Below are positions 8,870 to 17,293 of a DNA stretch of 64,000 nt, one piece after another; position 1 is the stretch's first letter; every line of letters starts with the position of its first letter. Both the position numbers and the translations under genes were made by a program. The notes beneath the pieces were generated by a model that saw nothing but the letters and a program-made list of their open reading frames with translations, did no database searches and was not told the origin of the DNA. Source of the stretch: Bog-473 sp963721585 (GTDB lineage: Bacteria > Actinomycetota > Acidimicrobiia > Acidimicrobiales > RAAP-2); contig CAVRJN010000008.1 in the NCBI GenBank assembly GCA_963721585.1, positions 1,550,001 through 1,614,000 of the forward strand, in the 5' to 3' direction.

Positions 8870-9199
8870 ATGACAGAGGAACCCGAGTGGACTCCGATCA
8901 CAATCATCCGAAGTGAGGACGGCGCTCCGAAGGACGGCGGGATCGAGCTAGTGAGACAGCTCAGCGTGACGCCAGATGCCGAATGGGTCCACGATTTCGA
9001 AATGATCGGACCCAATAAGCACGGCGGCTCTGGGGCATTCACATTCTCCTCGTCTACGCCATCCCTCGTCGGCGACACAATTCGCTGGAAGGTTCCACAA
9101 CGGGACGCGCCGTACGGATCAAACGCAATAGCGAATCAAGTCCAGTCGACAAACGATCGATACTCGTCGCGAACGGACCGAAGAATCGACCTGACGTAA
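8870..9199 (+). CDS. Hypothetical protein of the integrated element
   Basis: A 109-residue acidic-then-polar product starting MTEEPEWTPI. A TAGGTG or AGGAG sequence upstream of the ATG could serve as ribosome site. The segment DTIRWKVPQRDAPYGSNAIANQV looks like real protein with an amphipathic helix, but no family is recognised. It is the only plus-strand gene in the element besides the integrase, separated from it by the minus-strand TIGR02391 gene. That placement is typical of independently acquired cargo. Confidence 0.45.
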   Translation: MTEEPEWTPITIIRSEDGAPKDGGIELVRQLSVTPDAEWVHDFEMIGPNKHGGSGAFTFSSSTPSLVGDTIRWKVPQRDAPYGSNAIANQVQSTNDRYSSRTDRRIDLT

Positions 9200-9427
9200 C
9201 AACACCGAAGGGCGAGCGAGGACCAAGGCCGAAAGGTAAACCCTGGCCGTCGCTCAAGCCCCGTAACGGCACGAGCACGTACGGAGGAACTGTGAACCTC
9301 GCACGTCTGTTCGGGACGACCAATCCCTAGCGCCGAAGTGCCAGCCGTGAAGTTGCATCACGGTCAACGGCTTGGTTACCGACTGGCGAACTGCTTGCAC
9401 TCACGCTCAAGCGCGAGTTAATGCTGC

Positions 9428-11218
9428 TTAGGCGTCCCCGTAAGGACCAGGCGGCAGGTTGGAAATTCCAACGCCGCTAATACCTTGAATTAGCGCCGAG
9501 AACTGAGGCGCAGCCGAAACCAACGTACCGATAAGAATCGAGCTGGAGTCGAAGGTGAACTGCGTCGGAGCCCACTGCACGATTGCCATGTCTTGTGGGC
9601 CAGCCCAGTAAAACGGGTTGGTCACATGACTGTTGGGAATCGGGATTGAAGTGCTCCGAACGATGGCGTTTCCTTGCGGAAGCCAGGGTTCGACCTCCAA
9701 TCGCAAGGCCTTCCCAGTCACAGGGTTGTAGAGGGTGGACACCACCGCGCCCACGCCAACTCCACCAAGTCCGCCATCGTTCTGAATGTAAACGTTGTAG
9801 GCGGAGTTTGAGTTGCCGTTAAGGATCGCGTTGCTCAATTGCATTCTATCGAATGCGTTCATATCTATAACGTCTGGATCGGCCTTCACACTTTCGTACA
9901 CCGTCGCCAGAGCCGTGAAAAATTCGGCGCCCGGATTCGTTGTACTCAGAGGTGCGTTGAGCCTTGTCACATATCCCCCTGATGCTGCGAGGGAAGGTAT
10001 GATCCCGTCAAAATTATTTGACGAGGTTGACTGATCGGCGGCACCGACCGTACAGCTAGGACCACCCGATGGCTGCGACGTGATGTACCCCGTCGAGCTT
10101 CCAGAACGGCCGCAGTAGTAGTACGGCCCACTGGCGACAGAGGCACAGTAAAAGTTGTACCCGACTGCGCCAACCTGCGAGCTGTCGTTGGTGACGGTCA
10201 CCTGAACAGCGGTCTTACCCGCTGAAGTGCCAACCGAAGTAACGACGTTCGAAGCCGGACCCTGGTGCATCTGGACACCGGTAGTGCCAAGAAGATCCCC
10301 AGCATCCGGGGCGACAATGACGAAGACAGACGCCGACGTACCGAGCGTGGAAGTTCCAGTCGGAGTAATCGACGCGCTGACTGCCGACAAAGTGAACGTC
10401 GGAGCAACGCCCAACGTTCCCGAATATCCATTGGCGGAAGTTCCTCTTCCATAAAGGAAAAGTCGATCCTCCAGGGTCATCGTGGAGTACATGAGAGCCG
10501 TGTTACTCAAGCTGCGGATATCTTCATATCCTTGGCCCTGCATCTCTGCTTGCCAGCTAACACTGTCCGAGAATCCGTAACTGACGTAGTTCAACACAAC
10601 GTCATAACCGGAATACTGAAGGTAGGGCGGGCGGACATAGGACAATCCACCGGGGCCGACGTTAGTGGTGGCTTCACCGAAACCACCCTGCTGCGTCGGA
10701 ACACCACTGCCACTACCGGTAATCGCATTGATCACTTTTATTCGGCGGCTTGCTCCGGTTCCAGGCACGCGAGGCAATTGGTTCCTCATTGGCGACAAAT
10801 AAGGTGCCAGAAGTTTTGCAGGCGCCTCTAGGTCAAACGCGAGGATTCCGCTCTGAATCGGATTCGAGAGGCTCCATTCTTTTGCAAGAGTGGTAGCGCT
10901 CGGACCCTCCAAATACTCAGTGAGCTGTGCCGACGCGGGGTCGGCCATCTTAGAGAAGGCACCTTCCATCTCGGCTTGCATCTCGCGCGCGTGCTTCTTG
11001 CGGCTTTTGATGAGAGGCACTCCGAGTTCGGACGGCTTCTGCAAGACTTCACCGCGAACCGCATCGACAGTCGCAGCGGTCATCGCCTTGATGAGCTGGT
11101 CGTTGCGTTGCGCAGCCTTTCCGGGCTTCACTCGTCCATGCGGACGGTCGGGAGTCGGAATCCCGTCACAAATCTCCGGCGCGCCGCCGAAGAGCATATC
11201 TACGTTGGGGAGTCCCAT
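9428..11218 (-). CDS. Phage major capsid protein (HK97-like) with inserted beta domain
   Basis: A 596-residue protein. Residues 1-110 form a charged helical N-terminal region (scaffold-like or structural). At about 145-165 the LSPMRNQLPRVPGTGASRR block resembles the start of the capsid core in many actinobacteriophage HK97-fold proteins. Residues around 265-400 are Ser/Thr/Gly-rich strands resembling an Ig- or fibronectin-like insertion (VQVTVTNDSS, YNFYCASVASGPYYYCG). The core resumes at about 410-596. The ATG at 11218 follows AAAGGAG. It is the last gene of the minus-strand array. No protease or portal gene adjoins it, which is unusual for a capsid gene. The fold assignment rests on pattern recognition. 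Confidence 0.7.
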   Translation of the reverse strand: MGLPNVDMLFGGAPEICDGIPTPDRPHGRVKPGKAAQRNDQLIKAMTAATVDAVRGEVLQKPSELGVPLIKSRKKHAREMQAEMEGAFSKMADPASAQLTEYLEGPSATTLAKEWSLSNPIQSGILAFDLEAPAKLLAPYLSPMRNQLPRVPGTGASRRIKVINAITGSGSGVPTQQGGFGEATTNVGPGGLSYVRPPYLQYSGYDVVLNYVSYGFSDSVSWQAEMQGQGYEDIRSLSNTALMYSTMTLEDRLFLYGRGTSANGYSGTLGVAPTFTLSAVSASITPTGTSTLGTSASVFVIVAPDAGDLLGTTGVQMHQGPASNVVTSVGTSAGKTAVQVTVTNDSSQVGAVGYNFYCASVASGPYYYCGRSGSSTGYITSQPSGGPSCTVGAADQSTSSNNFDGIIPSLAASGGYVTRLNAPLSTTNPGAEFFTALATVYESVKADPDVIDMNAFDRMQLSNAILNGNSNSAYNVYIQNDGGLGGVGVGAVVSTLYNPVTGKALRLEVEPWLPQGNAIVRSTSIPIPNSHVTNPFYWAGPQDMAIVQWAPTQFTFDSSSILIGTLVSAAPQFSALIQGISGVGISNLPPGPYGDA

Positions 11219-11476
11219 TATGGGTACTCTCCTTTCCTGTTAGAGGTGTGAAGTGAAACGACTACGGCGCCCAGCACAGAAGTGCTCTCCGGACGCGCGT
11301 CTCCGCGCCTCTTGTACTGCTGGTGTTGCACGGCGCCACGTCAACTGCAACGACTGACCGTTTCAGATCCTCTGTCGTCACCTTTGCTGCTGTGATGCGG
11401 TAGTACCTGACAGCGCTGTGACACGCTGCCAGGTGTCCCGACCCAAGGCGGTTAGGTCGGGAGAAGGTGTGTGTTC

Positions 11477-13099
11477 TCAGTACCGGCGCCGGAACGCGAA
11501 GTCGCGCCAACCCGGTTCGCTCTGATTGTCTTGGACGAGGCGCATCAGCGCTTCATGTTGAGGGTTCGGCGCAGTCACTTGGCCTGCGTCCCAAGGCGAC
11601 CATGGCCCGGCAGCAGCTGCTGCAACCGGCTCGGGCACGTACTCGGGTTCCGGCTCCGGCGGCGTAAGTTGCTCCCGGCACTTGCTACAGGTCAAAGCCT
11701 CGCGAAGATTCGGCTGACCGCATTGATGGATCGGGCTCAGGCTCTCCAGCCAGCGCTTCGCCACCGAACCGTTCAGTGCTTCTAGTTGGGTAACCACTGC
11801 CATTGCCAAGGTGACCGCCATGTCGTCATGACCCGAATTCGAATGCGTAAGACGGAACTGCCCCGGTCCCGTTTCCTTCAGCTGCACGCTCAGTAACTCT
11901 TTAATCAGCCCGGCGTCATGCCAGATGGCGAGGCGTTGGTTACGGATGGCCTGACTCAGCCCAAGCCCGAGGCGGCCCACGCTCGACGTGGTAAACAAGA
12001 AGGGATCGGCAATCACGCCACGGGAGCGGAGATTCTGCGCGGTGCCCGCCGCTTGGTGCGGATCGTAAAGCAGGCGAGCATGACCGAATTCCTTGGACAG
12101 CGTGACGATGTATTCCTCTACTTCGCCGAGCTGCACCGGACTGTCGTGTGAACCATGCCAGGTACGGAGCTGGTCGAGCACCACCCGGCGAACCGATCCA
12201 CCACCCTCTAGAGATTCGTCCTCGGTGTGCGTACACATCACGCAAGTGGCGTCGGCGACCAGGCCGACGTCCAACGTCAGCAAATAGTTGCATCGCGGGT
12301 CGTAACCCTGCGGTCCGGATAGCACGCAACACGCGTCTAGTTGCGCCCGGCTAGCCAAGCTCGATTCGCCGGAAACCCAGCGGTTCATAAAGAGACGCTG
12401 AAAAATGCTTTCCGGGAGTGCCTGCTGTTGTTCCTCAAGGAAGGCCGGATCGGTCCAAGCGAGCGGCCCCAGCACTTCCCCGAACGACCACCTGGGCGAT
12501 TCCTGCGCGTGCATGTACACGTCGTGGCTCCAGTGATGAGGCGATCCCGCCATGCTGATTACCAGCAGGCGAGCATTGGGAACCTTGCCCATGGCGGTTG
12601 TAATGGCGTGCCACACCTCTTCGCTATTGGCGGTCGACTTCCAAGCTGACAGCTCATCGGCAATGACCAGCGAGGGTTTCAAGCCCCACGTACTCGGACC
12701 ATCCGCTGCAAGCACTTGAAGGAATGATCCGCCGCGAGTCGTCACCCGGTCATTGTTCACTTCGACAAAGGACGCCAGGACTGGCGTACGCTGCACGAAC
12801 CCTCGCACGTCATTCAAGAGAAGACGGGCCTGGTCTTTATCGGCAGCAATGCAGTAAGCCTCGGCGCCATTCGGAAGGACCGCCACCAATGCGGCTAGCG
12901 CGATCGCCGCGGCGTCTGAAGTCTTGCTTCCGCCTCGTGGTCGAGACTCCCACCTGTTTGGCGGGGCTGAGGGATCTAGCACGGCCTGCGCGCAATCCAG
13001 TTGGAACGGGTAAGCGATGTCGCCGAAGAGCGAGCCATCATCCATTACGAATGCGCCCAAGAGACTTATAGCGTTGTCGACGGTCGATTCAGTCGTCAT
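11477..13099 (-). CDS. Phage terminase large subunit
   Basis: The DNA-packaging motor and nuclease, about 540 residues from the ATG at 13099, which overlaps the end of the preceding small gene by 11 bases. The ATPase domain has a Walker-A-like SRPRGGSKT (52-60) and Walker B LVIADEL (144-150) with catalytic Glu149. The RNase-H-like nuclease domain carries LLTLDVGLVAD and the distal HDDMAVTLAMA acidic pair. Unusually, the C-terminus adds a zinc-ribbon-like segment (CGQP ... CSKC) and a Pro/Glu-rich linker, which could contact capsid or small terminase. It is intact, unlike the small subunit upstream. About 260 non-coding bases separate it from the capsid gene. Confidence 0.88.
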   Translation of the reverse strand: MTTESTVDNAISLLGAFVMDDGSLFGDIAYPFQLDCAQAVLDPSAPPNRWESRPRGGSKTSDAAAIALAALVAVLPNGAEAYCIAADKDQARLLLNDVRGFVQRTPVLASFVEVNNDRVTTRGGSFLQVLAADGPSTWGLKPSLVIADELSAWKSTANSEEVWHAITTAMGKVPNARLLVISMAGSPHHWSHDVYMHAQESPRWSFGEVLGPLAWTDPAFLEEQQQALPESIFQRLFMNRWVSGESSLASRAQLDACCVLSGPQGYDPRCNYLLTLDVGLVADATCVMCTHTEDESLEGGGSVRRVVLDQLRTWHGSHDSPVQLGEVEEYIVTLSKEFGHARLLYDPHQAAGTAQNLRSRGVIADPFLFTTSSVGRLGLGLSQAIRNQRLAIWHDAGLIKELLSVQLKETGPGQFRLTHSNSGHDDMAVTLAMAVVTQLEALNGSVAKRWLESLSPIHQCGQPNLREALTCSKCREQLTPPEPEPEYVPEPVAAAAAGPWSPWDAGQVTAPNPQHEALMRLVQDNQSEPGWRDFAFRRRY

Positions 13100-13298
13100 C
13101 GAGAATTCGCTGCAACTCTTCGTCAGTCTCGGCGAATTCGCGCGCCAGTTCAGCCTTGCCAAACGCCACTGCGGAGCGGCTTTGCTTCAGGCTCTCTTCA
13201 AACCAATCTCTGTTCGGCTGCCCGTCCTTCAAAATGCCGGCGCGGTGCATATGAACCGGAACGCTCGGGTCGCTCCACTCGGTCATGGGCTCAGTCAT
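13089..13298 (-). CDS. Small phage protein upstream of large terminase
   Basis: 69 residues, Glu/Asp-rich at the C-terminus (ELAREFAETDEELQRILDDD), predicted mostly helical. The ATG at 13298 has an ideal AAGGAG seven bases upstream. Its stop lies inside the start of the large terminase gene, so the two are probably translationally coupled. No family recognised. Position suggests a packaging accessory, but that is inference. Confidence 0.65.
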   Translation of the reverse strand: MTEPMTEWSDPSVPVHMHRAGILKDGQPNRDWFEESLKQSRSAVAFGKAELAREFAETDEELQRILDDD

Positions 13299-13431
13299 TA
13301 ACGGTCTCCTTCAAGGATTCGATCTCTTCTGAGATGCTGGCGAGCTTTCGTTCAAGCTCGGGGCGGTGGTTCGGGTCGAGTCCGGGATTCTCAAGCCGCA
13401 GCCGACGCGTCCCCTTGCTCGCTTGAGATTC
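13291..13431 (-). CDS. Possible small helical protein without a normal start codon
   Basis: An open frame of 46 codons ending at 13291 encodes a protein-like sequence (SKGTRRLRLENPGLDPN, then ELERKLASISEEIESLK) with a clear amphipathic coiled coil. It ends in an overlap with the next gene's ATG, the arrangement used throughout this array. There is no ATG, GTG or TTG between its stop and the in-frame TAA at 13432-13434 that ends the upstream Zn-ribbon gene. Either the start was lost, or it is the C-terminal part of that upstream gene and the TAA is a mutation or sequence error. Confidence 0.4.
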   Translation of the reverse strand, partial: ESQASKGTRRLRLENPGLDPNHRPELERKLASISEEIESLKETVND

Positions 13432-13698
13432 TTAAGACGTTGCCGCGGGTTGGCGGTCGTCGTTGGCGTCGGGGTTGGCCTCTTCGGCTTCCTCTTGAAC
13501 ATCAATTTTCTCCTCTGGCACGCAGATCGGCTGGTGCCCTACGTGAAATAGTTCGCACTGCCCACATCGGTAGGCATGTAATGGACGGCCACCGAACGTG
13601 GCGGTCGCGCCTTTAGCTGCTCGCTTTGCGTCCTGCTTTGTCCGATAGCCCCGCTTGCCCTCGCACTGTCGGGTTCCTGGCATGGGAGTACCGCTCAT
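13432..13698 (-). CDS. Small phage zinc-ribbon protein
   Basis: 88 residues: CEGKRGYRTKQDAKRAA, then HAYRCGQCELFHVGH. The pattern of a Cys, a Tyr/Lys helix of Ala pairs, then YRCxxC and a terminal His is common in short actinobacteriophage proteins of unknown function and suggests one zinc ion. The last 25 residues are acidic (EEAEEANPDANDD). The ATG at 13698 overlaps the stop of the preceding gene (ATGA), so it is coupled to it. Confidence 0.65.
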   Translation of the reverse strand: MSGTPMPGTRQCEGKRGYRTKQDAKRAAKGATATFGGRPLHAYRCGQCELFHVGHQPICVPEEKIDVQEEAEEANPDANDDRQPAATS

Positions 13699-13811
13699 TG
13701 GCCGCGTGCGTCGATAGCAAGCTGCTGGTAACCAGCACGGGCCACAGGGTCCAAGGTGGCAGCAGCACGAGTCAGGTATTCGCTGGCGTCGTCGTCGCTG
13801 ATGAGCTTCAC
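13695..13811 (-). CDS. 38-residue phage protein
   Basis: A short gene from GTG 13811 (VKLISDDDAS, then EYLTRAAATL). It is preceded by a GGGGA ribosome-site sequence and ends in an ATGA overlap with the zinc-ribbon gene. It is predicted to be a single amphipathic helix. The frame stays open upstream, but that extension is basic low-complexity sequence lying over another gene and is unlikely to be used. No family recognised. Confidence 0.5.
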   Translation of the reverse strand: MKLISDDDASEYLTRAAATLDPVARAGYQQLAIDARGQ

Positions 13812-13842
13812 CGTGAGATCCCCATCGCCCGCGTCACTCGCT

Positions 13843-14013
13843 CTAGCTGCGCGGCATCTTTTCGAGCCCACCGTCAATCGAGGCGTCGTCTTTCGCGGTT
13901 GCCTTGACCCTGTAGATTCGGTCGGACTCTCGGCAGAGTTCAAAGTCGACACCAGGACCGAATGCGTCTCTCAGCACCTTGACGACTTCCGTTACGGCTT
14001 TATCGTTACTCAT
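13843..14013 (-). CDS. 56-residue phage protein
   Basis: It starts MSNDKAVTEVVKVLRDAFGP and ends GGLEKMPRS. The predicted fold is one helix followed by a short beta hairpin (VDFELCRESDRIYRVKATAK). The ATG at 14013 overlaps the upstream stop (ATGA), with AAGGA about seven bases before it. No family recognised. It belongs to the chain of tiny coupled genes between the RepA-like ATPase and the terminase. Confidence 0.55.
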   Translation of the reverse strand: MSNDKAVTEVVKVLRDAFGPGVDFELCRESDRIYRVKATAKDDASIDGGLEKMPRS

Positions 14014-14159
14014 AGTTCGTCCTTAATGGCTCGGAGCCTGGCGGCATTCTCAAGCGCCATCCGTTTTGCTTCTGCCGCATCGTGATCGCCGAAAAGAGTC
14101 AGCGTCTCGCGGATTACTTCGTCAATCTCGCGGAGCAATTCGTCGGTATCAGTTCTCAT
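14010..14159 (-). CDS. 49-residue helical phage protein
   Basis: It starts MRTDTDELLREIDEVIRET and continues as an almost continuous amphipathic helix (AEAKRMALENAARLRAIKDEL), suggesting a coiled-coil oligomer or adaptor. Its start overlaps the end of the 250-residue gene upstream by 11 bases and its stop overlaps the next ATG (ATGA). No family recognised. Confidence 0.55.
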   Translation of the reverse strand: MRTDTDELLREIDEVIRETLTLFGDHDAAEAKRMALENAARLRAIKDEL

Positions 14160-14901
14160 CGGAGATTCCCGCGGACCTGTCGAGATATGCCTGCTTCAAA
14201 ATCGGGTCATTCGTCTGGGACGCTTTGTAAGCCCAGTCGGCTCGGATCTGGTCCTCACGCGCCAGCTCGGCGGTGCGTTGAACGTTGCGTTGTCTGGTGA
14301 CTGCGCCGTAACTCTTCTCGGCGTTGGTGTAGACGATGTCCACGCGCCGGGCGATGTCGTCAAGTTGCGCGGTTGCCGCGGCCTGAGTCGCCAGGAGATC
14401 GGCAAGCATTTGCTCGGCTTGCCCCTTCGCCAGTTCCATCGCGTCGGACTTACGGCGCAGCTTGGCGAGCTTGCGCTTATTTCGCTTTGTCTCGGCCACG
14501 ATTTCCGCTGTCCTACGGCGTGTGATTTCTGCCTTGACCAGCCCGGCTACGCGGTCTGCGCTGTCATGCTGAGGCCGTCTACGGTCGGGCCAAACGGGCT
14601 TGGCCTTTGCGAGCCGGTCTAGGGCTTGCGACTTGGTGAGCGAATCAAGCGACTGATACCAGGCCCACGCAGGGCTGGCGTCGAGCGCTTCATCCAGCTT
14701 CGCTACGGCATCGCTCCACTGCGCTTTGTGCAGCTGCTTCCACGTGGTGCCGTCACGGTTGTCGGACTTCTCGTCCATGCAATCGGTACAGATGCGCTTC
14801 ACGTCGCCGTCCGTGGTGGCAATGTGCTTCACGTCGGGGTGTGCTCGATACTTGCCACACTCGTCGCAACGGGTGGCTGTGGCCTTCGTTAGTTCGGTCA
14901 T
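14149..14901 (-). CDS. Zinc-ribbon and coiled-coil protein of the element
   Basis: A 250-residue product from ATG 14901, overlapping the preceding stop (ATGA). The N-terminus has two CxxC pairs (CDECGKY near residue 12, CTDC near 40) forming a zinc ribbon. The middle (about 60-120) is helical with several Trp. The rest (130-230) is a long Lys/Arg/Ala-rich coiled coil (AEIVAETKRNKRKLAKLRRK). No enzyme motif. It could bind DNA or act as a scaffold or adaptor. It is by far the largest of the coupled genes between the small and large terminase genes. Confidence 0.6.
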   Translation of the reverse strand: MTELTKATATRCDECGKYRAHPDVKHIATTDGDVKRICTDCMDEKSDNRDGTTWKQLHKAQWSDAVAKLDEALDASPAWAWYQSLDSLTKSQALDRLAKAKPVWPDRRRPQHDSADRVAGLVKAEITRRRTAEIVAETKRNKRKLAKLRRKSDAMELAKGQAEQMLADLLATQAAATAQLDDIARRVDIVYTNAEKSYGAVTRQRNVQRTAELAREDQIRADWAYKASQTNDPILKQAYLDRSAGISDEN

Positions 14902-15152
14902 TGGTACATACTCCAAGTCTGTTGCTTGTTGGGCTTCGGTTGCATGGCGATGGCGTACTGCCGAATCTGTGCGGCATCTCCCTCCGTTTGGGGACGGCAC
15001 ACCCATTTGGTGGCGTCGATGCTGCGTGGCAGCACATGGCACTCACCGGCGTCGTCAACCAACCAGCCGAGCAACGGAATTACCGTGCGCACGTTGGATT
15101 CGGGGTCGAGATGGTCGAGTACATAGCCCGTGCCGGGCAGTACGTGAGACAT
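14898..15152 (-). CDS. Hypothetical phage protein
   Basis: 84 residues starting MSHVLPGTGYVLDHL, with strand-rich composition and one Cys pair far apart. The ATG at 15152 follows AAAGGA by about nine bases. It ends in an ATGA overlap with the zinc-ribbon/coiled-coil gene. It is the first gene of the tightly coupled block that runs down to the large terminase. No family recognised. Confidence 0.6.
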   Translation of the reverse strand: MSHVLPGTGYVLDHLDPESNVRTVIPLLGWLVDDAGECHVLPRSIDATKWVCRPQTEGDAAQIRQYAIAMQPKPNKQQTWSMYQ

Positions 15153-15287
15153 TTAACGCGGTCCTTTCGGTGGTCGTTGCAAAAGTGCAGGTCAGGAATT
15201 GGTGCGATTTAGCGCCGCAGAACAGGTGCGACTTGCTATTTGGAGCCGCCAGAACGCACTACAGGTGCCTTAGATGGGCACGTAGCG

Positions 15288-15767
15288 CTACTGCTGAGGC
15301 TCGTCCTGCTCGTCTTTGAGGAGCTGTAGCTCTGCCCTGCGCTTGGCGAGGGCACGACCGCCGGTTTCCTTCAGTCGGTCGAGTGCTGCCAGTGACGATT
15401 CTGTCGAACTGGTCAGCGCCATGATCGTGGCCTTAGCGCGTGGATCTAAGCCGAGCAGCGTTCCGAGTCGTGCCGCTGTGTTCGTGGAACCGTTGACCGT
15501 TTCGACCAGTCGTGACGGCACTGCGCCATAACCTTGTTCTTCGGCGACCTTGGCGATGTGCGTTTAACCGAGTAGCGCGGTTGCCAGCGCCATGCAGTAC
15601 AGCTGCAACGTGCCACTGAACGACGGATCGGCTGTCCAGGGCGCGGCGCTGATGACGTGTGATCGCAGCTCGTCAGCTTTGGCGCCGACGATGATCGGTG
15701 AATATGCGCCGCTCTTAACCGCGAGCTGATTGCCGGGCTCAGGTGTGACCAGATTGTTGGGTTTCAT
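15288..15767 (-). pseudogene. Phage terminase small subunit, interrupted by an in-frame stop
   Basis: From ATG 15767 (MKPNNLVTPEPGNQ; GAGGA ribosome site five bases upstream) the frame reads KSGAYSPIIVGAKADELRS and later, after a TAA at 15564-15566 and with no frame change, GYGAVPSRLVETVNGSTN and GTLLGLDPRAKATI. The order GAYSP, an acidic helical middle, a linker and a final LGLDP-type motif matches small terminase subunits of actinobacteriophages, which bind the packaging site. Rejoined length is about 158 residues. The stop could be a nonsense mutation or a base error. The second half has no good start of its own apart from a GTG at 15521. Confidence 0.62.
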
Positions 15768-16082
15768 TCGGTCCTCGAAGTAGGAAATGGCGCAGTTCGG
15801 CCACGGATATCGCACAGATAACGCACAGAACTGCGCGAATAGTGCTCTGACCTGCGCTTTGTCTCCACCTTTGCGGGGTGGTGGCAGCAATGTCAGACGG
15901 CGCTAAAGGGCGCGTACGTCCACGTCATCCGTGTTTTGCGGACGCAGCGAAGTTGGCTCAAATTGCGGCTACGTGGAACGCTCAAGCATGGCGATTCGCT
16001 TCGTCTTCGCTCTGATGGACTCGTCCCACAAGAAGTCGGTGTGACGCTTGTGAACCCCCAAAATCAGTCGGACAGTGCCGGG

Positions 16083-16192
16083 CTGGTGCTAGTGCTGGTG
16101 CTAGCCCTCTGGCGCCCAGGGCGTCTTACGACGCACCTGGGCTTTTCCAGGGTTGGGCACCGACGTCGGTGCTCTGGTGCTCGACTGGTGCT
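16083..16192. repeat. Iteron-like CTGGTGCT repeats at the end of the RepA-like gene
   Basis: CTGGTGCT occurs four times in direct orientation: 16083-16090, 16095-16102, 16174-16181 and 16185-16192. Within each pair the spacing is 12 and 11 bases, about one helical turn. The first pair extends to CTGGTGCTAG. The pairs flank a GC-rich hairpin. Phased direct repeats beside a replication initiator or helicase gene are characteristic of satellite and plasmid origins; assignment as an origin is inference. Confidence 0.45.
16114..16142. terminator. GC-rich hairpin spanning the RepA-like stop codon
   Basis: GCCCAGG-GCGTC (16114-16125) pairs with GACGC-A-CCTGGGC (16130-16142), with a TTAC loop and one bulged A. 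On the plus strand it is followed by TTTT. On the minus strand, where the gene lies, no T-run follows, so it is at best a weak terminator there. It may instead be part of an origin. Confidence 0.35.
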
Positions 16193-17293
16193 GAGGAATC
16201 GAGCACCGCTTTTAGACCCTCGCGTTCGACCCGTTCTTTGACCGCTCGCTTCACGTCGGCGAATCCATGGGTACCGACTTTCAGCCCTGCCGCCTTCGCC
16301 TCCGCACGACTGGCGTCGATTGGGATGCCGAGACGGAACCACTCCTCGACGTGGTCACTGGTTCCCGCCTTGTAGCCACCCACCGCCTGGGAGTGCATCC
16401 CCGACGCCTCATCGAAGCGGAGATTTATCGACTCAGGCACCCATTGCGGCCTGCTGTGTGTGAGCTTCAGTTTCACGCCGCTGTCTGCCTTTTCGAGAAA
16501 CCAGACGATATCGACGTCGTCGTTCTTCGCCGACGAACCCCGCTGGCCCTTTTCCGTGTCCTTACCGGCGTGGTCGAGTCGCAGCATGGCAATCCCCGCG
16601 GACTTGAGCGGTCCGCCCGTGTACTTGTAGAAGGCCCGCGCCGTGTCGGCACTGTTCTCCTCGCCGTCTACTGCCCGACTCAAGGTGTCGATGACAACCA
16701 GGTCTACGCCCTCGCTTGTGGCGGCGGCGACCAGAGCGCGCCCACCTTCGGGGGTGTCCAGGTCGCCCACCTCGGGGCGCATGGAGTAGATGAGCCGCTC
16801 GCCGAGGTTGTCGGCTGGCGAATACCCCCAATCACCGAGCCGCCCGAACACGTCGCCGGAGGTCATCTCATAATCCACGTACAGGACCCTTATCGGTTCG
16901 CCAACAGGCGCGGTCCACGACTCGTGTCCCTTCGTGCAGGCGGCGGCGATGGCCTGAAGCACTATGAAACTTTTCCCGAATTTGGCCGACGCGTATAACG
17001 CATGACCGTGGGCTCTGGCGATGAACGGCTCGATAAGCCAATCAGGCTCGCCCGTGCTCGTCCTCCCACGTCGAGAAGTCGAGCTGCCGCTCCCTGATCG
17101 ACCCGACTCGTCGGGCGTAGTCGTCAACCTCGACCTCTGGCGCTCGGGCGTCGAGTCTGCGGCAGCGCTCCTGCCCGACTAGCTTCACCATCCAGCCATC
17201 GTTTACCAGGGTGGCCTCGGTCGTTAGCTCGTCAAGTTCCTCGTCTGTGTAGATCGCCAGGTCGCCGTTCAGGTCGGTGGCACTACTCCTCAT
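16126..17293 (-). CDS. RepA-like AAA ATPase (replicative helicase type), one frameshift
   Basis: A RecA/AAA_25-family ATPase, as found in phage and satellite replication modules. The N-terminal part starts at ATG 17293 (MRSSATDLNGD), overlapping the preceding stop (ATGA), and runs to about 17055. The remainder, in the next frame, begins PDWLIEPFIARAHGHALYAS. One extra base near 17055-17065 accounts for the break. Walker A is ASAKFGKSF, Walker B LVVIDTLSR, followed by LRLDHAGKD, a sensor-like motif. Rejoined length is about 388 residues. The C-terminal 80 residues are a variable basic tail. The ATPase part alone is intact, so partial function is possible. Confidence 0.75.

Noticed and set aside
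13432..15566. Stop-codon recoding (TAA read as sense) in the element, suggested by two in-frame TAA codons
   Set aside because: The capsid protein gene and other genes of the element end normally with TAA, and two cases are better explained by mutation or base errors.
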